From Agromyces soli (GTDB lineage: Bacteria; Actinomycetota; Actinomycetes; Actinomycetales; Microbacteriaceae), in contig NZ_CP094533.1 of NCBI RefSeq assembly GCF_022811605.1, positions 1,426,001-1,490,000 on the forward strand: a DNA stretch of 64,000 nucleotides, in the 5' to 3' direction. A program made the translations under genes and the position numbers. The first letter of the stretch is position 1. Every line of letters starts with the position of its first letter. Below the pieces are notes generated by a model. That model was not told the origin of the DNA and searched no databases. It was given only the letters and a program-made list of their open reading frames with translations. Shown here one piece after another: positions 42,829 through 50,921 of the stretch.

Positions 42829-43155
42829 ATGAAGTATCCCACGCCTGAGGATCCCGCCCGAGCACCTGTCTGGGAGAACTATGCCGTGGCTCAGGCGGCG
42901 GCAGCCACGCTAGGACTCATCCCGGTGCATACCCTCGCGTATGGGGTCGAAGTGGATGGGACGAGACTGCGACTGAGGTTCCAGCTCTCCGAAGTCACCG
43001 AAACGGACTACGAAGACATCGACGACATAGTCGGCGACTTCGAAGACTTGGTTGGCCCAGACGTCGAGGTGGATTTCCTGCTCGAGGTTCTGGAATGGCG
43101 TCAGCTGTCGCCGCACGACGGTGTGCGTTGGGTCTACTTGTCGCGAGCTGACTGA
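42829..43155 (+). CDS. 108-residue immunity-like protein, copy B
   Basis: Same length and start as the gene at 39903, with GGGAG before the ATG. Differences cluster near residues 18-32 (AVAQAAAATLGLIPVH against VIAQAVEASRGHIPEH), while the acidic core is nearly unchanged. That pattern may reflect a shifted target specificity, or simple drift. Confidence 0.65.
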   Translation: MKYPTPEDPARAPVWENYAVAQAAAATLGLIPVHTLAYGVEVDGTRLRLRFQLSEVTETDYEDIDDIVGDFEDLVGPDVEVDFLLEVLEWRQLSPHDGVRWVYLSRAD

Positions 43156-43375
43156 GGCCGCGCCTAGTCAGGCATGGGCTGGCATGCGAGCGAGCTGCTC
43201 AACGGTGCGACTACTTTCGCGAGACGTCGGATGAGGAAGTTGGAATGAGACCGGCGCTTTCATGGCACGCATGAGGTGCGCATCGACTTCATCTCATCGA
43301 GGCGGCGGGTATCGCTGCCGATCGAGCGATCTGAGAATCTGGGGTCAAGCAGAACACCCGGTGGAGGAGCTAGGA
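43156..43375 (+). other. gap with coding-like remnant
   Basis: About 43270-43370 reads in one frame VRIDFISSRRRVSLPIERSE without start, and ends in a stop-free run into the next gene's leader. It looks like a piece of an older toxin or immunity gene, but I cannot assign it. Confidence 0.25.
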
Positions 43376-43627
43376 ATGAGACGAGTACAGCTTGGCTCGG
43401 CACCTGCGATTGCGGGGCAGCTCGGAGAGGACGAGGTCGCAGTCGCTCTGACGCTCGGCGAACTGTCGATGCTCGTGGGAGCGATCAGGGAAACGCTCGA
43501 GGCGGTGGAGCCGTGGGAGTTCCAGACACGGCTGGGATGGGAGAGAGGAGACCTGCGGGCCTTGCAGAGCCAGGTTCGTGGGCTGCTGTTGGCGGAGCGA
43601 CAAGCTCGCGCGGATGGCGGTGAATGA
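43376..43627 (+). CDS. small immunity-like protein (83 residues)
   Basis: MRRVQLGSAPAIAGQLGEDE, VAVALTLGELSMLVGAIRET, then an amphipathic helix to the end. GGAGGAG six bases before the ATG. A frameshifted copy lies at 32750. The beta-strand start plus L(T/D)L(D/G)EL helix resembles the small gene at 43632, so the two may be relatives. No named family. Confidence 0.6.
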   Translation: MRRVQLGSAPAIAGQLGEDEVAVALTLGELSMLVGAIRETLEAVEPWEFQTRLGWERGDLRALQSQVRGLLLAERQARADGGE

Positions 43628-43631
43628 GCTG

Positions 43632-43862
43632 ATGTCACGCAAGATCTCGATCGAGCTCACCGAAGACGAGGTGCTCGTGCTCTTCGAGTGGCTGCACCGC
43701 GTCAACGAGCGCTCGCAGATCGGGTTTGAGGATCAAGCGGAGCAGCGGGCCGCGTGGAATCTAGAAACGATGCTGGAGTCCGCAAATCCGGCCCTCTTCG
43801 CGGGCGACTACTGGGAGCGCGTGCAGGCCGCACGTGATCGCATCAGGGACTCCGAGGGGTGA
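43632..43862 (+). CDS. small immunity-like protein (76 residues)
   Basis: MSRKISIELTEDEVLVLFEW, LHRVNERSQIGFEDQAEQRA, AWNLETMLESANPALF. The N-terminal beta strand and ELTEDE helix are a pattern I associate with small cytoplasmic proteins beside polymorphic toxins. An in-frame ATG at 43614 overlaps the previous gene; 43632 gives the more typical start. Bases 43863-44008 have no clear gene. Confidence 0.6.
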   Translation: MSRKISIELTEDEVLVLFEWLHRVNERSQIGFEDQAEQRAAWNLETMLESANPALFAGDYWERVQAARDRIRDSEG

Positions 43863-44008
43863 TCCTGGCGCCCGCCGGTGTGGCACGGCAAAGGCGGTAC
43901 GCCCATCACGGGATCAGTCGCAGAGGAATCGGCGGTGAAAGCGATCGAGCACCTCTTCATCGATGAAGAATCAGATCAATGTTGTCCATGTCCCGGCAAG
44001 GGAGAGAC

Positions 44009-44713
44009 GTGTCAGTGGAGAGTTCATTCCTTGGTGCCTATTGGGGTGGGCGGGTGGAGTCGTCGGCGGAGATTGCCGAGCGTCTCGCTTCGTGCTTGGC
44101 CGGGATGGCGGGCCTGCATCCTGCCCTGAGAACCTGGTTCCAGCGTGGGGGGAGTAGGAAGTCGGCGAAGACGCCGATTGACGTGAGTGAAGCGTCCTTG
44201 ACTGCGCTCCTTGAGCGCGGGCGGAACCGGGATGACGACGGTGCGATCATCGAGGATCTCGGGTTCTCTTTTGGGGCGTGGAACGGCACTCGCCCAGCGA
44301 TTGGTCTCAGTCTTACTGCTGGTGCTGATCCGAGTACGCCGTCGGTCTTGAACAGCTTCGTGCTGAATCTTCCTGAGCTGGATGCGAGCTCAGCGGGGTT
44401 GTATTCGCTGGATGTGGGGCAAGCGCTGATGAAGGCGGTCGTGGAGGCGTGGGCTCCGAGCTGGGCCACCTGGGCGACGCACGAGCTGCACGTCGCGCAG
44501 TCGCCGGCTCCACGGGAACCGGCCATCGGGTGGTTGACGTACTTGCAGCGCGCGTCGGATGCGCCCGCGCTTGGCTTTGGTGAGCGCGTAGGTGAAGGCG
44601 TGCTCTTTGCGAGCGCGAATTCGATTGCAGACGTTGACGCTGCGGACGTTGTCGAGCTTCGTGCAAGGTTGCGGGCGCTCGGCATGTTGGCCCCGATCCC
44701 GTTCGTTCGCTAG
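44009..44713 (+). CDS. immunity protein 52 (Imm52)-like protein
   Basis: A 234-residue protein. Imm52-like marks from memory: SFLGAYWGGRVESSAEIAER, LRTWFQRGG, LLERGRNRDDDG, IIEDLGFSFGAWNG, VLNLPEL, PSWATWATHELH, IGWLTYLQRASDAP, and a C-terminal LRARLRALGML. Imm52 members protect against polymorphic toxins. GTG 44009 follows GGGAGAG. No toxin is adjacent, so this is an orphan immunity gene. Composition begins to return to host-like values after it. Confidence 0.7.
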   Translation: MSVESSFLGAYWGGRVESSAEIAERLASCLAGMAGLHPALRTWFQRGGSRKSAKTPIDVSEASLTALLERGRNRDDDGAIIEDLGFSFGAWNGTRPAIGLSLTAGADPSTPSVLNSFVLNLPELDASSAGLYSLDVGQALMKAVVEAWAPSWATWATHELHVAQSPAPREPAIGWLTYLQRASDAPALGFGERVGEGVLFASANSIADVDAADVVELRARLRALGMLAPIPFVR

Positions 44714-44867
44714 GCCGCAATGCGGGGCATGAAGGCCGAGTATGCTCCAGACATCCCGGCTCCTGCGGGGCGCTTGCGGCTGGGATAGGACTTGTTGGCG
44801 GCCATCAGGGGGCCACAGCCCTTGGGCGGGTGAATCGACGAAGTGGGGACGTGGCAGGGATGATCCC

Positions 44868-45698
44868 GTGACAACGCGAGCGTTCGTATCCGCGTTCCGG
44901 GACGCCCTGACCCGGCTCGCGTCTCCTCCTGCTGATCAGATGAGGTACCTGACAGCACTCGGCACAGCGGACCTGCTCGATGAGCTTGCTCTCGAGTTCG
45001 ATGGCTACTTCGTTCCCCTGGCTGGCGAACTGCGCCGGAGAGCTCCGCGCTGCGAGTCTCTGTGCCGGCGCCTTGACGGCATGCTGGACTCTGACACGCT
45101 CGGGTGGCGGTTCGATGATCTCGGCAGCGATGAGTGGAGTGAGATCCGGTCCGTCGCGGTGGAGGCGGTCGTGGCCTTTGACGAGGCATACGGCGGAGCT
45201 CGCATGGACCGCTTCGATGACGCGGTGTCGTGGGGGTCGGCGACGCGGACGCTGAGCCTGTTCACGTTCTGGCCCCGGAGCGCCGGCGGAGCTGTGCCCG
45301 CCATCCGGTTCGCTCCGCAGCCCGATAGTGTGCGGACGTACGAGCTGGAGGACCTGGAGTCCTTCTACCCGGAGTTCGTGTGCTTCGAGTACGACCTGAG
45401 GTTCAGCGAGCTCCCTGACGAGGTGGAGGACGCCCTGGGCGCGTATCTCTCGCAGGCCGTCGGCGCTGGCGCCGTGATCGCGTGGTTCGGCTACGAGGGC
45501 ACCTTCCACTTCGCCAACATCCTGACCCGCAGTGGCGCGCGCGACATCTACGGCGTCGCCGACGCCAGCGGGGCGGAGCTGCGGGTGAATGAGACGAGGC
45601 GCAGTCCCGCCGAGTGGGCTGACGTCATCGAGTCGTTCGCGTTCCGGGCATTCGGGGCGCGACCAGGCGGCGGGCGGTACTTGAAGTGGGGCGAATGA
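44868..45698 (+). CDS. unknown protein (276 residues)
   Basis: Helical N-terminal third (FRDALTRLASPPADQMRYLT, ADLLDELALEFDGYFVPLAG) and a mixed C-terminal part with FYPEFVCFEYDLRFSELPDE, AVIAWFGYEGTFHFANIL. No family recognised. GC content is close to the host. It starts an overlapping run of genes (ATGA junctions at 45695 and 46102), so the next two proteins may work with it. Confidence 0.55.
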   Translation: MTTRAFVSAFRDALTRLASPPADQMRYLTALGTADLLDELALEFDGYFVPLAGELRRRAPRCESLCRRLDGMLDSDTLGWRFDDLGSDEWSEIRSVAVEAVVAFDEAYGGARMDRFDDAVSWGSATRTLSLFTFWPRSAGGAVPAIRFAPQPDSVRTYELEDLESFYPEFVCFEYDLRFSELPDEVEDALGAYLSQAVGAGAVIAWFGYEGTFHFANILTRSGARDIYGVADASGAELRVNETRRSPAEWADVIESFAFRAFGARPGGGRYLKWGE

Positions 45699-46105
45699 GC
45701 GCGGGCGAGACGGCCGACTACTCGGGCATCCCTGGCCTGGAGGATCTCTCCTTCGAAGAAAGCTGGGTGCTGGAGATCGTTCGGCACGCCGACCGGATCG
45801 TGTTCCGCGTCGATGCGGTGCTGACGGAGTCGCATCCCGAGTTCGCACCGCCCCGGCCGGGCGAACAGTACTGCTACCGGCGCGGCGAGCTCGTGTTCGA
45901 TTCGATCCGAACGCTGCGCTGGGAGGCTGATGGCCTGGTGCGTGCCGGCATCGACCCGTCGGGCGAAACGGACCTCGGCTCCATCGACTCCTTCGTGAAG
46001 GTGGGCGAAACGTACGTCGTCGTCGGCGACTTCGGCACACTCACGATCGAGTCGGAGGCGCCCGTCTTCTTGATCGACCCCCTGAGGGAGAGCGCTGAGC
46101 GATGA
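45695..46105 (+). CDS. unknown beta-rich protein (136 residues)
   Basis: Reads ADYSGIPGLEDLSFEESWVL, ESHPEFAPPRPGEQYCYRRG, ETDLGSIDSFVKVGETYVVV. I know this type as a widespread small conserved hypothetical protein also seen near polymorphic toxins. ATGA overlap with the previous gene. Confidence 0.6.
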   Translation: MSAGETADYSGIPGLEDLSFEESWVLEIVRHADRIVFRVDAVLTESHPEFAPPRPGEQYCYRRGELVFDSIRTLRWEADGLVRAGIDPSGETDLGSIDSFVKVGETYVVVGDFGTLTIESEAPVFLIDPLRESAER

Positions 46106-46332
46106 CTGCATCAAGGATGAATCGAATCGCGCTGCTGGACGCGGCGTCGGCTGCATCGCGGGCGACGGATCGGTGGGTTGGCGGGCTGAGCTACTGGCCG
46201 GGGAGCCAGCCCGACGCCTATGTGGCCGTCTCAGTCGGCGATACCGAGATCAGCGCGTCGAGCTGGAGCGGACACCGGGTTGTGTTGGATGCTGAGACGG
46301 GGCGGATTCTCCGCTCCGATTTCGTGAAGTAG
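46102..46332 (+). CDS. unknown small protein (76 residues)
   Basis: LLDAASAASRATDRWVGGLS, YWPGSQPDAYVAVSVGD, then VVLDAETGRILRSDF. ATGA overlap with the previous gene. Too small and general to assign. Confidence 0.5.
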   Translation: MTASRMNRIALLDAASAASRATDRWVGGLSYWPGSQPDAYVAVSVGDTEISASSWSGHRVVLDAETGRILRSDFVK

Positions 46333-46363
46333 GGGCCGAGGGGCAGATGGCGAACAGGACTCG

Positions 46364-46810
46364 ATGATCGTCAGGTCGCTGGGCTGGTCGCCGTTCCTCG
46401 CGTACACGTTCTTGGGTGGCGTGATCGCCGGCACGAGCGTGCTGGCCGTGATCATCGTGGAGGCGGTGCGGAACCCGGTCATGCTCTTCTGGGCGATCTT
46501 CGTCGGCGTCGCGTACTTCGGCGTCCTTCTGTCGGTGTTGATGCTGGTCGGATCGATCATGATCGCTTGCCGACGGCTCGCTTCGATCGATCGGATGCCG
46601 TCGATCTGGCTCGGCGTCATCGGAGGCCTCCTCGGAGGACCGGTCGTGGCCTTGGCCATCTGGTGGCCGATCACCTTCGAACTCCCGCCGATCTGGTTCT
46701 TGTCGCTCATCACGGTGAGCGTCGGGATCGCGTACTGGCGGTATGTGACCGCCTACGAACGAGCGCAGCAGTCGTACGCAGAGCTGATGCCGAAGGGTGA
46801 TCCCGAATGA
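46364..46810 (+). CDS. four-helix membrane protein, immunity-like (148 residues)
   Basis: Four hydrophobic stretches (about 8-33, 38-66, 80-100, 105-122) and a charged C-terminal tail. ATG 46364; no strong ribosome site. Multi-pass membrane immunity proteins usually protect against toxins that act on membranes, such as pore formers; that is an inference from topology and place only. Confidence 0.55.
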   Translation: MIVRSLGWSPFLAYTFLGGVIAGTSVLAVIIVEAVRNPVMLFWAIFVGVAYFGVLLSVLMLVGSIMIACRRLASIDRMPSIWLGVIGGLLGGPVVALAIWWPITFELPPIWFLSLITVSVGIAYWRYVTAYERAQQSYAELMPKGDPE

Positions 46811-47319
46811 CGAAGCAGTACCTGGCCCGATGGTTCGATGATCGCGTCCGAGAAATGCAGGTGGCCGGGAGCTACTTCGCGACGAACCACATCGATGAGA
46901 TCGCCGGGTTTCCCGAGAAACTCGACCTGAAATCGCTAGCGGCTGAGCTTGTCGAACTGGGTGCATTGGCTCACCGCCATGGCGCCGGGATCGTTCCGGT
47001 TCTGATCATTCCGCTGGGTATATCTGATGCGCTCGACGTGAACCCGCCGGAGCTGACGAAGGTGTCGTTCGGGACGGAGCCGCCCTCGTTTTATCTCATG
47101 GAGCCGCGCTACTTCTCGAGTTGGTCCGATCGTGAGGAGTACCGCTCGCCGTACCGCGTGCATCCTCGGGGACCGATCCTGGTCGAGTACGTCTGCGGGC
47201 GATCCATGCAGATGCGGGAGCAAGGCTGGGAGTACGACCGGATGTTGTTCCTGAGGACCACCACCGATGGGATCTCTCTCCAGGGTCCGTGGAAGAACCA
47301 GCCGAGGGGCCCGCAATGA
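46807..47319 (+). CDS. unknown protein, paralogue of the gene at 39287 (170 residues)
   Basis: ATGA overlap with the membrane protein gene. Shares LARWFDDRVREMQVAGSYF, GIVPVLIIPLG, PPSFYLMEPRYFSSWSDREE, VEYVCGRSMQMREQGWEY with 39287, about 60 % identical, with 11 extra C-terminal residues. This copy has host-like GC while the other has lower GC, so the pair diverged in different backgrounds. Confidence 0.65.
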   Translation: MTKQYLARWFDDRVREMQVAGSYFATNHIDEIAGFPEKLDLKSLAAELVELGALAHRHGAGIVPVLIIPLGISDALDVNPPELTKVSFGTEPPSFYLMEPRYFSSWSDREEYRSPYRVHPRGPILVEYVCGRSMQMREQGWEYDRMLFLRTTTDGISLQGPWKNQPRGPQ

Positions 47320-47780
47320 CCGGTGTGTCCAGGCGAACTCGTCTCTGGGCGCTCGCTTGGGTTGCTCTGGTTGTCGTCATCTTCGTTGCCGCCGTTGCCG
47401 GTATCGCGAGCACGGTGAGCCGACTGCAGCAGCCGCTATCCGTCGAGGAGGCGACCGGGACTTGGGTCAGCGAGTCTGGAAATGCTCGAATAGTGCTGCT
47501 GCCGGACGGCGAGGCAGAGGTCCATAACCTGGAACTTCGGCACTGGAATCCACCAGAGGGCACCACGGTGCCAACCGTAAGCGGGAGTGGAGAGTGGTGG
47601 ATCAGCCCACCGACCCCGCAGGAACTCAGCTTGCAGATCGGGGGAACGACCGGGCCGCTCGCGCAGGTGGTCTCGACACGGAACATCTGGGGAGAGCTGG
47701 GGCTGGCAACGATCGGGAACCTCGACACCGGCGAGGATGGCCAGTGGTTCCGTCGTGAGGAGGGCCGAGCCGATGATTGA
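47316..47780 (+). CDS. single-pass membrane protein with extracytoplasmic beta domain (154 residues)
   Basis: Cytoplasmic RRTRLW, membrane helix ALAWVALVVVIFVAAVAGIA (about 9-29), then a domain with ATGTWVSESGNARIVLLPDG and GSGEWWISPPTPQELSLQIG. The order TGTW... GxxR(I)xLxxDG is common in exported lipid-like or immunity beta domains. Overlaps neighbours on both sides. Confidence 0.55.
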   Translation: MTGVSRRTRLWALAWVALVVVIFVAAVAGIASTVSRLQQPLSVEEATGTWVSESGNARIVLLPDGEAEVHNLELRHWNPPEGTTVPTVSGSGEWWISPPTPQELSLQIGGTTGPLAQVVSTRNIWGELGLATIGNLDTGEDGQWFRREEGRADD

Positions 47781-48261
47781 GGTCGAGTCGCTTACCAGAA
47801 TCGAGACAACCCTTCGCCCGTTGGCATTCGTCGGAAGCGATGGTGAGATCGCTTCGGCGGCCGCCGAGTGGGCTCAGCATGGCATGACCGTTCGAACAGT
47901 GCGTGGTCGCAAGATGCGCACCATTCCGCGCCTGTTCGACGAGTTCGCCGCGGCGCTACAGTTCCCGTCCTACTTCGGCGAAAACCGGGATGCCTTCGAC
48001 GAGTGCCTCGCTGATCTCGAAGGTCTGGCCCTGGGAGCAGGATTGGTGATCGTGGTGCTGCAACCTGATCAGCTCCTCGCCGATGAGGCAGAGGGCGAGC
48101 TGTTCTGGTTCGTTCAGTCACTCACCTCAGCGGCACGAGCGTGGTCATCGGCGATCGAGCGGGGCGAGTGGTGGGACCGGCCGGCCGCGCCGTTCCACGT
48201 CGTGCTGGCGGGCGACGCCGGGCAAGTGTCGAGCGCGTTGCAATCGTTGGAACTCACGTGA
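47773..48261 (+). CDS. barstar-like ribonuclease inhibitor
   Basis: A 162-residue protein with a clear barstar domain: TVRTVRGRKMRTIPRLFDEF, AAALQFPSYFGENRDAFDEC, LADLE. In barstar the acidic helix following YFGxNxDAL plugs the active site of barnase-type RNases. No barnase-like toxin is seen in the window, so it is an orphan immunity gene or protects against neighbours' toxins. Starts 8 bases before the previous stop. Confidence 0.8.
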   Translation: MIEVESLTRIETTLRPLAFVGSDGEIASAAAEWAQHGMTVRTVRGRKMRTIPRLFDEFAAALQFPSYFGENRDAFDECLADLEGLALGAGLVIVVLQPDQLLADEAEGELFWFVQSLTSAARAWSSAIERGEWWDRPAAPFHVVLAGDAGQVSSALQSLELT

Positions 48262-48631
48262 ACCAGATCTTGGGGTTCCTCGTCACTCACCTGAGCTGGA
48301 TCTGGTCCGATGCTCGGTATCGGATTGCCGGTTTCCAGGTCTCGACTTCGAACGGTGGCGATGCCCTGCTCGTCATCGAGTCGGCGACGCTTCGGATGCA
48401 GCTGATCCGTGATCGCGGGTACTGTTCCTCGATCTCCAGCCCGCCCATGATGACGCGCAGTGGTATTCGCTCTCGCTCGTGCGCCGGATGCTGCTCGGGC
48501 GTCGGGAGACGTCAGCAGTGCTCGACGCCGGCTATGCACGGTTTCTCGAAGAGCATCTTCCTGAAATCGAAAAACGCTTCGGCCGAGACGTGTGCCAAGA
48601 GACTGAGCGGACGCGGTTGGTGAGGCAGTGA
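48258..48631 (+). pseudogene. frameshifted immunity-like gene
   Basis: GTG 48258 overlaps the barstar stop (GTGA). The first 55 codons include FQVSTSNGGDALLVIESATL, RMQLIRDRG. After RDRG a one-base shift (about 48417-48420) recovers VLFLDLQPAHDDAQWYSLSL, VRRMLLGRRETSAVLDAGYA, RFLEEHLPEIEKRFGRDVC and a stop at 48631. Both halves read as one normal protein of about 124 residues. Sequencing error is the alternative. Confidence 0.65.
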
Positions 48632-48753
48632 CCGTCGTGTCGTCCGCGGAGATGATCGCGCAGACGAGCCGCTCATGCTTGAATCGAGCGTGCGAGGAAC
48701 GGAGAGTGCTCTTCGCTTGATCCCGGTGATCCGGTGATCCCAAAGGAGGGTTC

Positions 48754-49194
48754 ATGAGCGGTCGCCGCGAACGGCGGAGTTGGCGGGAGCGCCATCCGAA
48801 TGTGCAGCTGCCGTGGCAGGCCGAGGGCTGGTACACCGACGAAGTCAGGGCGGCGGAGGATCCGGCGATCGAGGCGGTCGTCCAGGCATCCCGGCGCGGG
48901 CGCATCGATCCTCGCGGCAGCCGCTCGCTTCACCCGCGCGCGATGATTCACAGTCCCTACCTTGCGCTCCTGTATGTGGCAGCGGTTCTTGCGGGCGGCC
49001 TGTTCCTCATCGTCACCGTGCCGGATGCAACGTTCGCGTGGTGGATGGCCGGCTTCATGTGGTTCTTCGGGCTCATGGGGCTGGCCATCGCGGTCTGGCG
49101 CATCCCGGGCTGGCACCGGGCCCGTGCCGCCGTGCGTCGTCACATCGCCGAGCACGGCGGCGAGATGCCGGAGAACCTGCAGTGGTACAGCTAG
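48754..49194 (+). CDS. two-helix membrane protein, paralogue of the gene at 49933 (146 residues)
   Basis: Basic N-terminus with GWYTDEVRAAEDPAIEAVVQ, RRGRIDPRGSRSLHPRAMIH, two helices (about 70-88 and 92-110), then PGWHRARAAVRRHIAEHGGE, MPENLQWYS. The N-terminal GWY...DP..E..I..GRI(D/N)P(R/K)G and C-terminal HRAR..(V/R)..(L/Q)RWY(N/S) are shared with the protein at 49933. Family unknown. Confidence 0.6.
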   Translation: MSGRRERRSWRERHPNVQLPWQAEGWYTDEVRAAEDPAIEAVVQASRRGRIDPRGSRSLHPRAMIHSPYLALLYVAAVLAGGLFLIVTVPDATFAWWMAGFMWFFGLMGLAIAVWRIPGWHRARAAVRRHIAEHGGEMPENLQWYS

Positions 49195-49223
49195 GGCGGC
49201 CGGCTCACGGAGTGAAGGCACCG

Positions 49224-49898
49224 ATGACGGATCGCGCGAAGCGGCGGCGGCCGCTGGCACGCGCGCTGCGGCTCGCGGCCTGGACGGCCGCCGTCTCGTT
49301 CGGCCTCCTGCTCGCGCTCGTGGTCGCGGCGATCCTGCTGACCGGATTCTCCGAGTCGGCATCGCGAGGGTGGGAACGGGTCGGCGCCCTCGGCATCGCC
49401 CTGCTCGCGATCCTGACATTCTGGGTCCTCCTGGCGCTGGCGTTCGAAGCGCCGAAGGTGCTCGCGTGGAAGCGGATGCAGCGACAGACCACCGATCCCG
49501 TGTATCTCGTGCGTCGACCGCTCGACCTTCCCGACCGGCTCACCGCGCTCCTTCGGAGCTCGCTCCCAGCCCCAGGCTGGGAGGAGTTCTTCATCGCCGT
49601 TCTCGCGGATGCGCGGTTGGAGGTCCGGCGGGCGCGGGGGAAGGCGGAACTCCTGGCGTCCGTCGAATGGATCGAGCTGGAGGGCGCCGACCTCCGCGCG
49701 GAGGAGTCGTACGTCGGCCGCGTCGACACGATCTCCTGCGCGAGTCGGGAGACCGGTGAGGTCATCGTCCTTCCGCTTCGGGCGCGCCCGCTCGGAACTT
49801 CGAGGATGCGCAGGCCGCAGCTCATCAAGGTGCTCGACCAGTTCGAGCGCCGCATCGCTGCGTCTGCACCCGAGCGCCAGCCGAACGAGGCGCGATGA
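49224..49898 (+). CDS. membrane protein with C-terminal cytoplasmic domain (224 residues)
   Basis: Two membrane helices (about 19-40 and 53-75) and a soluble part with YLVRRPLDLPDRLTALLRSS, EFFIAVLADARLEVRRARGK, IKVLDQFERRIAAS. Unknown function. Sits between the two paralogous membrane genes. Confidence 0.5.
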   Translation: MTDRAKRRRPLARALRLAAWTAAVSFGLLLALVVAAILLTGFSESASRGWERVGALGIALLAILTFWVLLALAFEAPKVLAWKRMQRQTTDPVYLVRRPLDLPDRLTALLRSSLPAPGWEEFFIAVLADARLEVRRARGKAELLASVEWIELEGADLRAEESYVGRVDTISCASRETGEVIVLPLRARPLGTSRMRRPQLIKVLDQFERRIAASAPERQPNEAR

Positions 49899-49932
49899 AC
49901 GCGCCGGAGGGCTTCGCGACGGACTCCGCCGC

Positions 49933-50373
49933 ATGACGGAGGACACCGGATCGAAGGGCAGCCGCATGAACGCGCCGTGGTCGTCGAAGGGCTGGTACGG
50001 AACGCAGCAGCGCGCAGCGAGGGACCCCGAACTCGAACGGCTGATCGCGGCAGAGGGTCGCGGCCGGATCAACCCGAAGGGCCACGAGCAGGACCGGCCG
50101 ATCTTCGCCGTCAGCCCGGCGATGCACAATCCGTACCTGAACGTGGTGCTCGGTGCGGTCATCGCCTGGGTCGGCTGCTTCCTGTTCGAGCAGATGATGC
50201 CCGAACTGGTTCCGGCGCTCGCGCTCGGCGGTCTGTTCTGGTTCGGGGCGGCGTTCATCATGGTGTTCTCGCTCGTGCGAGCCCCGTCCTGGCATCGGGC
50301 GCGGAGGGTTGCCAAGCGGTACCTGCGCGACCACCCGGGCGAGCTGCCGCCGGAGCTGCGGTGGTACAACTGA
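49933..50373 (+). CDS. two-helix membrane protein, paralogue of the gene at 48754 (146 residues)
   Basis: ATG 49933 gives the same length as its paralogue. KGWYGTQQRAARDPELERLI, GRGRINPKGHEQDRP, two helices (about 79-96 and 100-119), PSWHRARRVAKRYLRDHPGE, LPPELRWYN. Tandem duplication of this type with a third gene between is frequent in immunity arrays. Function unknown. Confidence 0.6.
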   Translation: MTEDTGSKGSRMNAPWSSKGWYGTQQRAARDPELERLIAAEGRGRINPKGHEQDRPIFAVSPAMHNPYLNVVLGAVIAWVGCFLFEQMMPELVPALALGGLFWFGAAFIMVFSLVRAPSWHRARRVAKRYLRDHPGELPPELRWYN

Positions 50374-50453
50374 TCCCCGCGCCGACCGCTACGCTCCAGG
50401 AACGGGCAGGGTCAGCCGTTCGGCCGAGCGCCCGCGACTGCCCTGGGGGAACG

Positions 50454-50921
50454 ATGCGGTTGCACATCACCGTCGACCGGCTGGATGCCGCGGAGCTGCG
50501 CGGTGCCACCCAGGCAGACTTCCTCATCGCGGTCGACGGCACCCTGCGGATCGCGTCGGACGACGCCATCCTGTTCGAAGAGCCGACCTTCCCCGTCGTC
50601 GAGCTCGCCTGGCTCCTCTCCTCGTGGCGCGCAACGCCTCGCGCCAGCTTCCAGTTCGACTCGATGTCGCTCGAGGAGGTGGACACGGTGGAGATCACGC
50701 CGTCCTCGGCCGGCTGGACGGTCGCCTCCTGCTATCGCCCTGGCTCCGTCCTCGGCCCATTCGACTGGGCAGAGGTGGATGCCGGCATCCGCGCGTTCGT
50801 CGCCGACGTCGAACGACAACTGCGGGCGCTCGGCCTCGACCCTGCTGTCGTGCTGCAACCCCGGCGGAACGGGTGGCGGCGACCGGCCGTGAGCAAAACC
50901 GGCGGGAGGCGTGAATCATGA
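50454..50921 (+). CDS. unknown protein (155 residues)
   Basis: MRLHITVDRLDAAELRGATQ, ADFLIAVDGTLRIASDD, FEEPTFPVVELAWLLSSW, then beta strands and a C-terminal helix FVADVERQLRALGLD. GGGGGA precedes the ATG. Start of an overlapping three-gene unit (ATGA at 50918 and 51769). I have seen similar small proteins near polymorphic toxins but do not know a confirmed name. Confidence 0.55.
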   Translation: MRLHITVDRLDAAELRGATQADFLIAVDGTLRIASDDAILFEEPTFPVVELAWLLSSWRATPRASFQFDSMSLEEVDTVEITPSSAGWTVASCYRPGSVLGPFDWAEVDAGIRAFVADVERQLRALGLDPAVVLQPRRNGWRRPAVSKTGGRRES

